A DNA stretch of 64,000 nucleotides from Bradyrhizobium sp. CCBAU 53338 (GTDB taxonomy: Bacteria; Pseudomonadota; Alphaproteobacteria; Rhizobiales; Xanthobacteraceae). Shown in pieces: positions 9,191-20,904 of this stretch. Positions within the stretch are counted from its first letter, which is position 1, and every line of letters begins with the position of its first letter. The DNA is taken from contig NZ_CP030048.1 of assembly GCF_015291665.1 (NCBI RefSeq), forward strand, positions 5,952,001-6,016,000, read 5' to 3'. Both the position numbers and the translations under genes were made by a program. The notes beneath the pieces are model-generated. The model saw only the letters and a list, made by a program, of their open reading frames with translations. It was not told the origin of the DNA and ran no database searches.

Positions 9191-11341
9191 ATGCGGCGGA
9201 TCGGCAAGCGGGACATCGTTGCGGCGATCCTGATTGCGCTCTTTACGGGCGCGGCTTTCACGTGCCCTCCGTTCCAGCGGCTGCAAGGGCTCTCGCTCGA
9301 CATTCTCACGGCCTTGCGCTGGACAATGTTCGGCGACCATCGTGATCCCGCGACGTCGCCGGTCGTCGTCGTGGCGATTGACGGAGAGACCTACGAGACG
9401 CCGCCCTTCAAGGGATCGCCGACGCAAACCTGGACGCGCGAGATCGGCAGGGTGCTCGGCAGCATTGCCGAGGGGGGCGCCAAGGTCATCGGATTCGACG
9501 TCATCTTTCCGAGCTCGATCGAGCAGTCGGAGATTCCCTTTGGCGATGTGTCGTTCGGCAGCCGCGTGAGGGGATTTGACCGGGACTATCTGATCGCGCT
9601 CAGGAAGCTCTCCGACAGCGGCAAGCTCGTGCTTGGCGAGATTCTCAGCAATGACCATCCGGACAGGCCCGATCGCGCGCAGCAACTGGCGGTGAAAAAC
9701 AACATCCGCGCCCTCAACGTCCATACCGACCCCGACAACGTCATCCGGCGGATGCCGCTGAGCTTCTCGATCGAGGGGCAGCCGATGCCCGCGATGGCCG
9801 TCGAACTCGCTGCGCGATCGCTCGGCGTCAAGCCCGAGGCCGGCCCCACCGGGATAACGAGCTTGTCCGGCTACGCGGTCCCGGGCGCGGTGCCCAACAC
9901 CCTCACCCTCAACTTCCGCGGCATGGGCCACGACGTTCCCGCTTATTCCTTCGCCGATCTGCGCGCCTGCGCCGAGAAGGGAGACATCGACTTCTTCCGC
10001 CGTGCCTTCGACGGCAAGATCGTGCTGCTCGGCAGCATCCTCAATTTCGAAGACCGCAAGCTCACGTCGATGCACCTGGGCCGCGGTTATGACGGAGGAC
10101 CGGCGGCGCGATGCGCTCTGCCCGCCCCTGCGAGCGCTGCGAAACAAGCCCGTAGCGCGGTTGCCGGCGTCTTCGTCCATGCCACTGCTGTACGAAATCT
10201 GCTCGAGCATGACGCCGTCACCGAGCTCACCTTCTCGCTGCGGACGATCCTGACGATCGTGTTCGCGGCGATCATTGCCGCTGCCGCCTGCCTGCTCGCT
10301 CCGACCGGCGCGGCGATCACCTGGCTCGGACTCGCCGTCGCCTACGCTGCCGTCGCCGTCGGCACATTCGCGCACGCCATCGCGTTGCCCCTGACCGAGC
10401 CCGTGCTCGCGGGTCTCACAGCGCTCGCGATGATGATCGGCTACCGCTTCGTGATCGCCGACCGCGAGGAGCGTTTCCTGCGCAAGAGCTTTGCATTCTA
10501 TCTCGCGCCCGAGGTGATCGACGGCATGGTCGCCTCCGGCAAGATGCCGGTGCTCGGCGGCGAGATGCGCAACATCACCATGTTCTTCTCGGACCTCAGC
10601 GGCTTCTCCTCGATTGCCGAGAAGATGACGCCGGCAGAGCTGGTCGCATTGATGAACGACTATCTCTCGGCCATGACCGACATCATCGAAAGCCATGGCG
10701 GCTATGTCGACAAATATATCGGCGATTCCATCGTCGCGATGTTCGGTGCGCCGGCCGTCGATCCCGATCATGCGCAGCACGCGGTGGCGGCAGCGCTGCA
10801 ATGCCGCGACCGGCTCGACGAGCTCAACGACAGCCATCCCGCGTTTCGGGGCCGCGGTCTCGCCCACCGCATCGGGCTGAACAGCGGCGAAGCGGTGGTC
10901 GGCAATATCGGCTCGCGCCGGCGCTTCAACTACACCGTCATGAGCGACACCGTGAACCTGGCTTCACGGCTCGAAGGCGCGAACAAGTATTTCGGCACCG
11001 TGATCATGGCCTCCGAGGCAACCGTGAACCAGAGCCGCAGCGCCTATGTCTGGCGCGAGCTGGACATGGTCAGGGTGCAGGGACGCGACGAGCCGATCAG
11101 GGTATACGAGCCGCTCGCCGAGAAGAGCCAGCAGACGCAGGAGCAAGGCATTCGCGCGGCGACTTATGCCAAGGCACTAGCGTGCTGGCGCGCCCGCGAC
11201 TTCGCAAAAGCTGCCGAGCTGTTTGAAAGTGCCGGCGGAGACGATCCGCCGTGCCGATACTTCGCCAAACGTGCGCGGATCATGGCGACCAATCCACCGG
11301 CGGCCGACTGGACGCCGGTGAATACGCTGGAAGGGAAGTAG
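9191..11341 (+). CDS. CHASE2-domain class III adenylate/guanylate cyclase
   Basis: A 716-residue membrane cyclase. TM1 is at about residues 9-25. A large extracytoplasmic CHASE2 domain follows (VVVVAIDGETYETPPF, VIGFDVIFPSS). Then come three closely spaced membrane helices (about 345-420) and a cytoplasmic class III cyclase domain with both metal-binding Asp regions (MFFSDLSGFSSIAE and KYIGDSIVAMFGAP) and RRRFNYTVMSDTVNLASRLE. The C-terminal 60 residues form a short helical tail. It presumably makes cAMP or cGMP in response to a periplasmic signal, probably through the FecR-like protein encoded 19 bases upstream. Confidence 0.93.
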   Translation: MRRIGKRDIVAAILIALFTGAAFTCPPFQRLQGLSLDILTALRWTMFGDHRDPATSPVVVVAIDGETYETPPFKGSPTQTWTREIGRVLGSIAEGGAKVIGFDVIFPSSIEQSEIPFGDVSFGSRVRGFDRDYLIALRKLSDSGKLVLGEILSNDHPDRPDRAQQLAVKNNIRALNVHTDPDNVIRRMPLSFSIEGQPMPAMAVELAARSLGVKPEAGPTGITSLSGYAVPGAVPNTLTLNFRGMGHDVPAYSFADLRACAEKGDIDFFRRAFDGKIVLLGSILNFEDRKLTSMHLGRGYDGGPAARCALPAPASAAKQARSAVAGVFVHATAVRNLLEHDAVTELTFSLRTILTIVFAAIIAAAACLLAPTGAAITWLGLAVAYAAVAVGTFAHAIALPLTEPVLAGLTALAMMIGYRFVIADREERFLRKSFAFYLAPEVIDGMVASGKMPVLGGEMRNITMFFSDLSGFSSIAEKMTPAELVALMNDYLSAMTDIIESHGGYVDKYIGDSIVAMFGAPAVDPDHAQHAVAAALQCRDRLDELNDSHPAFRGRGLAHRIGLNSGEAVVGNIGSRRRFNYTVMSDTVNLASRLEGANKYFGTVIMASEATVNQSRSAYVWRELDMVRVQGRDEPIRVYEPLAEKSQQTQEQGIRAATYAKALACWRARDFAKAAELFESAGGDDPPCRYFAKRARIMATNPPAADWTPVNTLEGK

Positions 11342-11376
11342 CTGCTGCTAAAGCAATCCCTCGACAATCTCCAGAC

Positions 11377-11397
11377 ACCTCTCCTGGAGGGAGAGGT
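11377..11397. terminator. possible bidirectional terminator hairpin
   Basis: A 7-bp inverted repeat (ACCTCTC / GAGAGGT) with a 7-base loop sits between the convergent cyclase and pobA genes. There is no strong T run on either side, so it is a weak candidate. Confidence 0.35.
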
Positions 11398-11440
11398 ACG
11401 ACGAGGGGGGCAGGCCGATCGAACCCAGCGCCATCATGCT

Positions 11441-12631
<1,191 letters not shown>

Positions 12632-12641
12632 CTACTTTTTT

Positions 12642-12655
12642 GCAGATTCATCTGC
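12642..12655. promoter_or_regulatory. palindrome in the pobA/araC intergenic region
   Basis: A perfect 14-bp palindrome, GCAGATTCATCTGC, lies 29 bases upstream of the pobA start and 45 bases upstream of the divergent AraC-type gene. It is a candidate operator for both genes. Confidence 0.45.
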
Positions 12656-12699
12656 TCGGACCGATGGAGGGTTTTGCCATTGTCTTGTACTATTCGAAC

Positions 12700-13569
12700 A
12701 TGAGGACAGCAGCCCCCGCCCCGGCCATCCGGGTCTACAACCTGTTCGGCGAAGCCGGCGACCTGCCGGACGTGGTCCATTGCGAGACGATTGCGTCCCG
12801 CTCGGTGCTGCACGACTGGACGCTCGCCGTGCACCGGCATGCCCGGCTGCACCAGGTGCTGCTGATCGAGCGCGGCGGCGGCGAGGCGACGCTCGACGGG
12901 CGCGTGGTGCCGCTCAAGCCGATGCAGATCGTCAACGTGCCGGTCGGCCATGTCCACGGCTTCAGCTTCGTGCCCGGAACCGAAGGCTGGGTGCTGACCA
13001 TCGCCGCTGAAATCCTTGACGAGGTCCTGCTCGCGGCAGAAGGGCTGCGCGGCGTCCTGTCGCAATCGGCCGTGGTGCGCGGCACGCCGCAGATCCGCGC
13101 CACCATGAAGCAGATCTTTGCCGAGCACGCCGCGCGCGATTTCGGCCGCGCCCATGTGCTGCGCGCGCTGTCGGCGGCCATGATCGGCCTCGTCGCACGT
13201 GCCCTCACCGGCGAGAGCGGCGGCGGCGGCAATGCCGAGACAAACCTGTTCCGCCGCTTCGAAGCCTCGCTCGAACAGCATCATCTGGAGCGCTGGACGG
13301 TGGCCGACTATGCGAAGGCACTCGCCATCACGCCGACCCATCTCAATCGTGTCACGCGCGCGGCGACCGGCGACACCGCCTCGCATCTGATCCTGAACCG
13401 GCTGATCCGCGAGGCGCGGCGCAACCTCGTCTACACCAACCTGCCGGTCTCGACGATCGCCTATGCCCTTGGCTTCGAGGACCCCGCCTATTTCAGCCGG
13501 GTTTATGCCGCAGCTACGGGACTGTCGCCGCGTGCCTTTCGGACGCAGCTTCATGGCGACGAAGCCTGA
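12700..13569 (+). CDS. AraC-family regulator, probable PobR
   Basis: A 289-residue activator with an N-terminal cupin-like sensing domain (HRHARLHQVLLIERG, about residues 45-100) and a C-terminal pair of AraC helix-turn-helix motifs (VADYAKALAITPTHLNRVTR and VSTIAYALGFEDPAYFSRVY). I prefer the ATG at 12700 over an in-frame upstream codon at 12640, which would place the start inside the pobA promoter and on the palindrome. Divergent pairing with pobA makes it the likely 4-hydroxybenzoate-responsive regulator of that gene. Confidence 0.88.
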   Translation: MRTAAPAPAIRVYNLFGEAGDLPDVVHCETIASRSVLHDWTLAVHRHARLHQVLLIERGGGEATLDGRVVPLKPMQIVNVPVGHVHGFSFVPGTEGWVLTIAAEILDEVLLAAEGLRGVLSQSAVVRGTPQIRATMKQIFAEHAARDFGRAHVLRALSAAMIGLVARALTGESGGGGNAETNLFRRFEASLEQHHLERWTVADYAKALAITPTHLNRVTRAATGDTASHLILNRLIREARRNLVYTNLPVSTIAYALGFEDPAYFSRVYAAATGLSPRAFRTQLHGDEA

Positions 13570-13577
13570 TCGAAGCT

Positions 13578-13967
13578 CTACTGGCGGACGCTTTTCCGCC
13601 GCGCTTCCGCGAGAGCGTCGTCCGGATGCCTCTTTTCGTAGTGCAGAAAGAGATCGAGCAGCGCCAGGAGCACGATGGCGATACCGAAGCCGATGCTCAG
13701 GTGCATCGCCCGCGTATGCGGAAATCCGAGCAGCCAGGGCGATGCGATGAGCCAGACGCCCATCAGGACGTTGATCCATTCCTCCCAGTCCCGGTAGGCA
13801 ATGATGGCTGCCAGCGAGAGCACGACGATGATGGCGCTCGTGACCCACAGGTCGATCTTGCCCTGGCTATTGGTCAGCTTGAACAGCCACGGCGATACGA
13901 AGAGGACGGCTGCCAGAAGGAGATTGTAGACGTCAGGGGCCGTTTCGCGCTCTTGCAGCTTGCTCAT
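13578..13967 (-). CDS. SPW-repeat membrane protein
   Basis: A 129-residue integral membrane protein with four predicted helices. It shows two SPW motifs (VSPWLFKL and ASPWLLGF), the second within DWEEWINVLMGVWLIASPWLLGF-like context typical of the SPW repeat family, whose function is unknown. The start at 13967 was chosen at MSKLQERE; a longer reading frame upstream is not supported. It converges on the AraC gene, with eight bases between the stops. Confidence 0.82.
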   Translation of the reverse strand: MSKLQERETAPDVYNLLLAAVLFVSPWLFKLTNSQGKIDLWVTSAIIVVLSLAAIIAYRDWEEWINVLMGVWLIASPWLLGFPHTRAMHLSIGFGIAIVLLALLDLFLHYEKRHPDDALAEARRKSVRQ

Positions 13968-14108
13968 GACAAACCTCCGCGAGGGACCTATCGGAGCAAG
14001 GATCGGGAGGCGATTTGGTTCCTGGGCGGCAGGGATCTTTGGCCTAGACTTTGGTCTCACTCCCGAAGCGGCGACGATAGTCCTGCGGTTCCGGGATCGC
14101 GACGACAG

Positions 14109-14138
14109 AAACGGCCCTATCCTCGAACGGGGCCGTTT
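14109..14138 (-). terminator. terminator of pcaHG
   Basis: An inverted repeat AAACGGCCC / GGGCCGTTT with a 12-base loop starts 19 bases past the pcaG stop. On the minus strand the 3' arm ends in TTT followed by CTGTCG. Confidence 0.6.
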
Positions 14139-14156
14139 CATCTTAGACGGGATCAA

Positions 14157-14783
14157 TCAGACGTCGAAGAAAACCGTCTCGTCCGGTCCCTGCAGATTGA
14201 TCGTGAAGGAATACACGACCTTGCCGGCCCGCTCGCTACGCGTTGCGATCAGCGTCTTGCGACGCACCTGCGGCTCGACCAGGTTGAGCACGGGATCGGC
14301 GGCGTTGGCGGCTTCCTCGTCGGAGAAATACAGACGCGTGTTGAGGCCGATATTGATGCCGCGCGCGACGATCCAGACATTGACGTGCGGCGCGCATTTG
14401 CGTCCCGCCTTGTCGGTGATGGCGCCCGGCTTGATGGTCTCGAAGGTGACGACGCCACTTTCAAAATCGGAGCCGCCGCGGCCCCAGCCGCGAAACTCCT
14501 CATCCAGCGCGCCGACGGAACGATCGGCCGGATGATTGTAGCGACCGGCCGCGTTGGCCTGCCAGATCTCGAGCAGCACATCGCGCAGCGGCGAGCCGCT
14601 GCCGTCGAGCACCTTGCCTTCCAGCGTGATGCGCTCGCCTTGCGTGTTCGGCGTCACCAGCACGTTGGAAAAGTTCTTCTCGAAAATGTCGAAGCCGGCC
14701 ATGGCCGGAATCAGGCCGATATGGACGTAAGGGCCGGCGGTCTGCGAGGCGGTTTCCTTGAGATAGTCGAGCGGCTGCGGCAT
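14157..14783 (-). CDS. pcaG: protocatechuate 3,4-dioxygenase alpha subunit
   Basis: A 208-residue alpha subunit of the intradiol ring-cleavage enzyme that turns protocatechuate into 3-carboxy-cis,cis-muconate. Family landmarks are ETASQTAGPYVHIGL near the N-terminus, LEIWQANAAGRYNHP and APHVNVWIVARGINIGLNTR. The alpha subunit lacks the full iron ligand set, as usual. It lies 17 bases after pcaH and the pair ends in a hairpin. No pcaB, pcaC or pcaD is in the window. Confidence 0.95.
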   Translation of the reverse strand: MPQPLDYLKETASQTAGPYVHIGLIPAMAGFDIFEKNFSNVLVTPNTQGERITLEGKVLDGSGSPLRDVLLEIWQANAAGRYNHPADRSVGALDEEFRGWGRGGSDFESGVVTFETIKPGAITDKAGRKCAPHVNVWIVARGINIGLNTRLYFSDEEAANAADPVLNLVEPQVRRKTLIATRSERAGKVVYSFTINLQGPDETVFFDV

Positions 14784-14800
14784 GATTCAGTTTCCTGGGC

Positions 14801-16609
<1,809 letters not shown>

Positions 16610-16730
16610 CCTGGCCGTTGCGATGGCCGAGGGAATTGTTTCACCGCCCCTGATGACACCGACCCGCGCCGTGGCCAGCCCCTCGCCAAACCCACTGGTT
16701 GCGCGCGGGCGGCCACGCTAGAATTCGGCC

Positions 16731-18035
16731 ATGACAGTGACCGACATTGCGAGCCGAACCTACAATCATAGCTGGCGGCTGGATCCCATCATCCGCAGCC
16801 TGCTTGATACCGACTTCTATAAGCTATTGATGTTACAGATGATTCGGGAAGACTACCCGGATCAGCAGGTGACCTTCTCGGTCATCAACCGCTCGCGCCA
16901 TGTGCGCCTTGCGGAGACCATCGACGAAGGAGAGCTGCGCGCCCAGCTCGACCACGCCCGCACCATCCGCTTCACCAAGAAAGAGCTGATCTGGCTCGCC
17001 GGCAACACCTTCTACGGCAAGACCCACATGTTCTCGGCGGACTTCATCCGCTGGCTCGCCGAATTCCGCCTTCCCGAATACGAGCTGCGCAAGGTCGCGG
17101 GCCAGTACGAGCTGCATTTCCACGGGCCGTGGACCCACACCACGATGTGGGAGATTCCCGCGCTCGCCATCCTCAACGAATTGCGCTCGCGGTCGGCAAT
17201 GAAGGGCCGCGGCCGCTTCGAGCTCGACGTGCTCTATGCCCGCGCCAAGGCCAAGCTGTGGACCAAGGTCGAGCGGCTGCGCAAGCTGGAGAATCTGCGG
17301 CTGTCCGACTTCGGCACCCGCCGCCGCCACGGCTTCCTCTGGCAGCGCTGGTGCGTGGAAGCGGTGAAGGAAGGCCTTGGTTCATCCTTCATCGGCACCT
17401 CCAACGTGCTGCTCGCGATGGACAACGATCTCGAAGCCATCGGCACCAACGCGCACGAGCTGCCGATGGTCGCGGCCGCGCTCGCCAAGGACGACGAGGA
17501 GTTGCGCTGGGCGCCCTATCGCATCCTCGATCAGTGGCGTCAGACTTATGGCGGCAATCTGCTGATCGCGCTGCCCGACGCCTTCGGCACGAAGGCGTTC
17601 CTGCGCGATGCGCCGGAATGGGTGGCCGATTGGACCGGCTTCCGCCCCGACAGCGCGCCGCCGATCCAGGCCGGCGAAGAGATCGTGGCCTGGTGGGAGA
17701 AGAAGGGCCGCAATCCCAGGGACAAGCTGCTGGTGTTCTCCGATGCGATGGACGTCGGCTCGATCGAGGAGACCTACCACCACTTCGCCGGCCGCGTGCG
17801 GCTCTCGTTCGGCTGGGGCACCAACCTCACCAACGATTTCGTCGGCTGCGCGCCGGACGGCTCGTTCAACCTCGATCCGATCTCGCTGGTCTGCAAGGTG
17901 TCGTCGGTCGACGGACATCCGGCCGTCAAGCTCTCAGACAATCCGGAGAAGGCGACCGGAATGCCCTCGGAGATCGAGCGGTACTTGCGCGTCTTCGGCG
18001 ATGCCGGCCGCGTCCGCAAGCCGGTGCTGGTGTAG
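16731..18035 (+). CDS. pncB: nicotinate phosphoribosyltransferase
   Basis: A 434-residue enzyme of the NAD salvage pathway that joins nicotinate to PRPP with ATP. Family landmarks are [16 protein letters not shown] near the N-terminus, [35 protein letters not shown] and [12 protein letters not shown]. The length fits. It is a single gene with its own upstream region of about 120 bases. A perfect 14-bp dyad (18089-18102, ATCGGCG/CGCCGAT) lies 54 bases past the stop. Confidence 0.96.
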   Translation: MTVTDIASRTYNHSWRLDPIIRSLLDTDFYKLLMLQMIREDYPDQQVTFSVINRSRHVRLAETIDEGELRAQLDHARTIRFTKKELIWLAGNTFYGKTHMFSADFIRWLAEFRLPEYELRKVAGQYELHFHGPWTHTTMWEIPALAILNELRSRSAMKGRGRFELDVLYARAKAKLWTKVERLRKLENLRLSDFGTRRRHGFLWQRWCVEAVKEGLGSSFIGTSNVLLAMDNDLEAIGTNAHELPMVAAALAKDDEELRWAPYRILDQWRQTYGGNLLIALPDAFGTKAFLRDAPEWVADWTGFRPDSAPPIQAGEEIVAWWEKKGRNPRDKLLVFSDAMDVGSIEETYHHFAGRVRLSFGWGTNLTNDFVGCAPDGSFNLDPISLVCKVSSVDGHPAVKLSDNPEKATGMPSEIERYLRVFGDAGRVRKPVLV

Positions 18036-18282
18036 CGCCGGGCTGAAATCCTCTCGATCGGGTAAACGGCGAAAGTCGGATTTGCGGCATCGGCGCGCCG
18101 ATACCGCTCCGGTTCCGGCTGCGTAGCATTTGCAGCGATCTACACGCATCGGTTTCACAGCGCTTTCACCGTGCGCGGTGGTCTTTCGGCTTCTTCAAGT
18201 CGAATTAAGCAGTGTTCCCGTCTTATTGGCGTTATCAGCGGAACGCTCCGCTGGGATCGTTGAGTGATTTGGGGAACGCAGA

Positions 18283-19587
18283 GTGTTTCGCAGAACAGCA
18301 ACGTCGGCGAAGGAACGCAGCTTCCTTCACGTCATCAAGCTCGTCTCGCCATTCGTCATGGTCGTCGTGCTGCAGGCGACGATCGCGGGATTGAGCCTCG
18401 AGGTGATGTCGTCGGTTCGCGCCTATGTCGCGGGCGAGGCGATGTGGTCGCGCTCACAGAAGAACGCTGTCTATTTCCTCAATCTCTATCTGCACTCGGG
18501 CGAAGCCGGCCAGTTCGCGCAATACCAGAGTTCGCTCGCTGTCCCGATCGGCGACGAATATGCGAGATGGGCGCTGGAGCGCGATCCAGTCGATGTCGAA
18601 CTCGCGCGCATCGGCTTGCTGCAAGGCGGCAACCATCCCGATGACGTTCCCGGCCTGATCTGGCTGTTCCGCTATTTCCACCAGGTGAGCTTCTTCCGTG
18701 ATGCAATCCGGGAGTGGACCGCGACCGATCCGATGCTGCTGGAGCTCAACGTCTTCGGTGAGGTCATTCGAGGAGAACTGAAGGACGGCCCCATCGGCGA
18801 CAGCGGCCGCCTGCAATTCCTGTCGGCCCGGCTCTCGGAGCTGAACAGGCAATTCACCGAGCATGCCGAGCGGTTCTCGGCGGTGCTGGGCAAGGGCTCC
18901 CGCGCGATCAAGCTGACGCTGACGTGGCTGAACATCGCCACCGCCGCCGCCTTGATCCTGCTGTTGATCTGGCACACGCGGCGACTGGTGCTCCAGCGGC
19001 AGGCGTTCGAGGATGCGCTGCACGCCGAGAAGGAGCGCCTCGCCTTTCAGGCCTCGCATGATTGGTTGACTGGTAGTGTCAATCGCCGCGCCTTCGAAGC
19101 CCGCCTGCAAAGTGAGCTCGATGGTCGCAGCGAAGGTGCGCTCAGCCTGATCCTGCTCGACCTCGACCAGTTCAAGAGCGTCAACGACAGCTGTGGGCAT
19201 CTCGCGGGCGATCGGCTGCTGTGTCAGGTCGCGCAGCTGTTGCAGCAGGGCCGGCGGCCGCACGATCTGGTCGCCCGGCTCGGCGGCGACGAATTTGCAC
19301 TGATATTGCCGCAATGCGCGCCCTACGACGCAGTGGACATCGCCGAGCGGCTGCGTCGGTCGCTCGAACTGTTCAGCTTCGCCTGGGACGATCGCTGTTT
19401 TGCGGTGACCGCGAGTATCGGCGTTGCCTGCATAGCCGACCGCGACACCACGCTCGAGGAGGTCATGCGTCAGGCCGATGCCGCCTGCTATCGCGCCAAG
19501 GAAAAGGGACGCAACCGGGTTCAGGTCGACAACGGGAAACCCGATGTCGTCGTCGTCACGAGGCCGCGCGAAGCCGCTCGGGCGTGA
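18283..19587 (+). CDS. membrane-bound diguanylate cyclase
   Basis: A 434-residue protein starting at a GTG. TM1 is at about residues 18-42. A periplasmic helical sensor of about 160 residues follows, with TM2 at about 210-230. The C-terminal GGDEF domain has ASHDWLTGSVNRRAFE, the intact RLGGDEFALILP active site and an RPHD inhibitory site five residues before GGDEF. It should therefore make c-di-GMP with product inhibition. The sensor domain is unrecognised. It opposes the HD-GYP protein at 7179-8318 in predicted activity. Confidence 0.93.
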   Translation: MFRRTATSAKERSFLHVIKLVSPFVMVVVLQATIAGLSLEVMSSVRAYVAGEAMWSRSQKNAVYFLNLYLHSGEAGQFAQYQSSLAVPIGDEYARWALERDPVDVELARIGLLQGGNHPDDVPGLIWLFRYFHQVSFFRDAIREWTATDPMLLELNVFGEVIRGELKDGPIGDSGRLQFLSARLSELNRQFTEHAERFSAVLGKGSRAIKLTLTWLNIATAAALILLLIWHTRRLVLQRQAFEDALHAEKERLAFQASHDWLTGSVNRRAFEARLQSELDGRSEGALSLILLDLDQFKSVNDSCGHLAGDRLLCQVAQLLQQGRRPHDLVARLGGDEFALILPQCAPYDAVDIAERLRRSLELFSFAWDDRCFAVTASIGVACIADRDTTLEEVMRQADAACYRAKEKGRNRVQVDNGKPDVVVVTRPREAARA

Positions 19588-19605
19588 CGGCGGCCATCGC
19601 AATCA

Positions 19606-20223
19606 TCACGCCGGCAGGATCCCGAGACCGACGAGATGCGCGTCCAGAAACTGCGTAACCTGCTGTCGCAGCAACTGCGGCGGCACGGCGACCATGCGCT
19701 CTTCGAGGCCAAGCGAAATGATGCCATGCACCGCGGAAAACAACGTGCGCGACAACAGCGCGATCTTCACGTCGTCCGCATCCGGTAGCACCCGCACCAA
19801 GGGCGGATGCATCAGCGCGAAGGCGTCCATCACCATCTGAAGGATGTCGTCGGGATACGGACGATCGTCCTCCATCCGATGTTCGAACAGCGAGCGCAGC
19901 AGATTGGCGTTCTCGGCGAAGAAATCGAGATAGGTCTCGGCTAATCCATAGAGCTGGCGAACCGGGTCCTCGGCCGGAACCTCGCCCAGCCGCACCGTGA
20001 GGGCCTGAACCGTCTCCCTGTTGACGGTCAGGATCACCCCGTCGAAGTCCCCGAACTCGTTATAGACGCTGCCGACGGAGCAGCCGGCGGCGTCCGCAAC
20101 GTCTCGAACCTTCAATGATCTCAATCCTTTAGCGGAAATAATCCCCCGGGCGATCTCCACGATAAGGAGCCGGCGCCGATTTTTTTTCTGGTCTCGCAGC
20201 GATTCTTCTTGAACATTGTTCAT
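19606..20223 (-). CDS. TetR-family repressor
   Basis: A 205-residue regulator. The N-terminal helix-turn-helix reads LRSLKVRDVADAAGCSVGSV followed by YNEF, and the C-terminal ligand domain is helical. The start at 20223 (MNNVQEES) or at 20238 (MSSLK) is possible. The first codons of the 20223 start are themselves part of a palindromic operator, so binding would block both transcription and initiation. The gene diverges from a small gene and a phospholipid acyltransferase gene, which suggests control of fatty acid or membrane lipid metabolism by an acyl ligand. Confidence 0.9.
   Translation of the reverse strand: MNNVQEESLRDQKKNRRRLLIVEIARGIISAKGLRSLKVRDVADAAGCSVGSVYNEFGDFDGVILTVNRETVQALTVRLGEVPAEDPVRQLYGLAETYLDFFAENANLLRSLFEHRMEDDRPYPDDILQMVMDAFALMHPPLVRVLPDADDVKIALLSRTLFSAVHGIISLGLEERMVAVPPQLLRQQVTQFLDAHLVGLGILPA
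20210..20222. promoter_or_regulatory. TetR operator, proximal copy
   Basis: A perfect 13-bp palindrome TGAACATTGTTCA overlaps codons 1-5 of the TetR gene. An identical core recurs 30 bp away (centre to centre), about three helical turns. Confidence 0.75.
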
Positions 20224-20237
20224 TTTCAAGCTACTCA

Positions 20238-20254
20238 TTTGAACATTGTTCAAA
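20238..20254. promoter_or_regulatory. TetR operator, distal copy
   Basis: A perfect 17-bp palindrome TTTGAACATTGTTCAAA shares the core of the copy at 20210-20222. It lies 21 bases before the ATG of the divergent small gene at 20275. It probably represses both directions. Confidence 0.78.
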
Positions 20255-20274
20255 TTAACCTGGAGACCTGCAAA

Positions 20275-20541
20275 ATGCAAACCCTTGCTGTTGATATCGC
20301 CTCCACCTTTGTCGACGACGCCGCGGCTCTCGTGACCGGATTTGGCCGCGCCTTGCTGCGGCTCGCCATGGCGCCCGTCGATCGCATCGCCAATGCCTGC
20401 GACGTTGCCGGCGTGCTCACCGAGCGCCGCGCGACCTTCCGGATGTGGCGGGCCAGCCGCGCCCGTGCCCGCCATGACGGCCACCGCTTCAGCCTGCTCG
20501 GCCGCCTCAACCCCTTTCGCCATCTCGCCCACCTCACCTGA
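20275..20541 (+). CDS. small unknown protein under the TetR operators
   Basis: An 88-residue protein that I do not recognise. The ATG at 20275 follows a fair ribosome site (CTGGAG) and sits just past the twin operators. The N-terminal half is amphipathic or hydrophobic (FVDDAAALVTGFGRALLRLA) and the C-terminal half is rich in Arg and His. No catalytic motif is visible. Context suggests a small partner of the downstream acyltransferase or of the TetR ligand pathway. Confidence 0.55.
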   Translation: MQTLAVDIASTFVDDAAALVTGFGRALLRLAMAPVDRIANACDVAGVLTERRATFRMWRASRARARHDGHRFSLLGRLNPFRHLAHLT

Positions 20542-20904
20542 GGCAAGCCGATGCGCATGCGCGTGCGCGTCCGCTCGAATGCAAGGGCCAACCGCAACAA
20601 AGGACTTACTATGCCCGAACATTGCAGGCCCATTCGCCCGATATCGACCCTCCGGTTCAGGCTTTCCTTATTGGCCGTGGCGATATGCGTCAGGCGCGGC
20701 ATTTTCGCCCCGACTGCGACCGCGACCGGATATTTGCGAACCTAACGAGATCACCTGGAGACCAACAGGATCGGAGGGACCGAGGGACACGGGCAGGCCG
20801 GCGACCACGGTCGCCCTGCGATCGCTTCTCCCACAACCTTCCGGTCGTGACGTTCGACCTGCAACGTAACAACCTCGGGCTGCCTCTCCAAAACAGGACT
20901 AGTC
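20542..20904. other. 363-base leader between the small gene and the acyltransferase
   Basis: No large gene is visible. One short reading frame (20611-20745) has a plausible ribosome site. An 11-base stretch ACCTGGAGACC occurs here (about 20753-20763) and also just before the 88-residue gene (about 20258-20268). The acyltransferase start follows an AGGA. Confidence 0.5.
20611..20745 (+). CDS. possible 44-residue small protein
   Basis: A short frame begins at an ATG preceded by AAAGGA at good spacing. It encodes a basic N-terminus, a hydrophobic stretch (LSLLAVAICV) and a short tail. It may be a small membrane peptide or chance. No family is recognised. Confidence 0.25.
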   Translation: MPEHCRPIRPISTLRFRLSLLAVAICVRRGIFAPTATATGYLRT

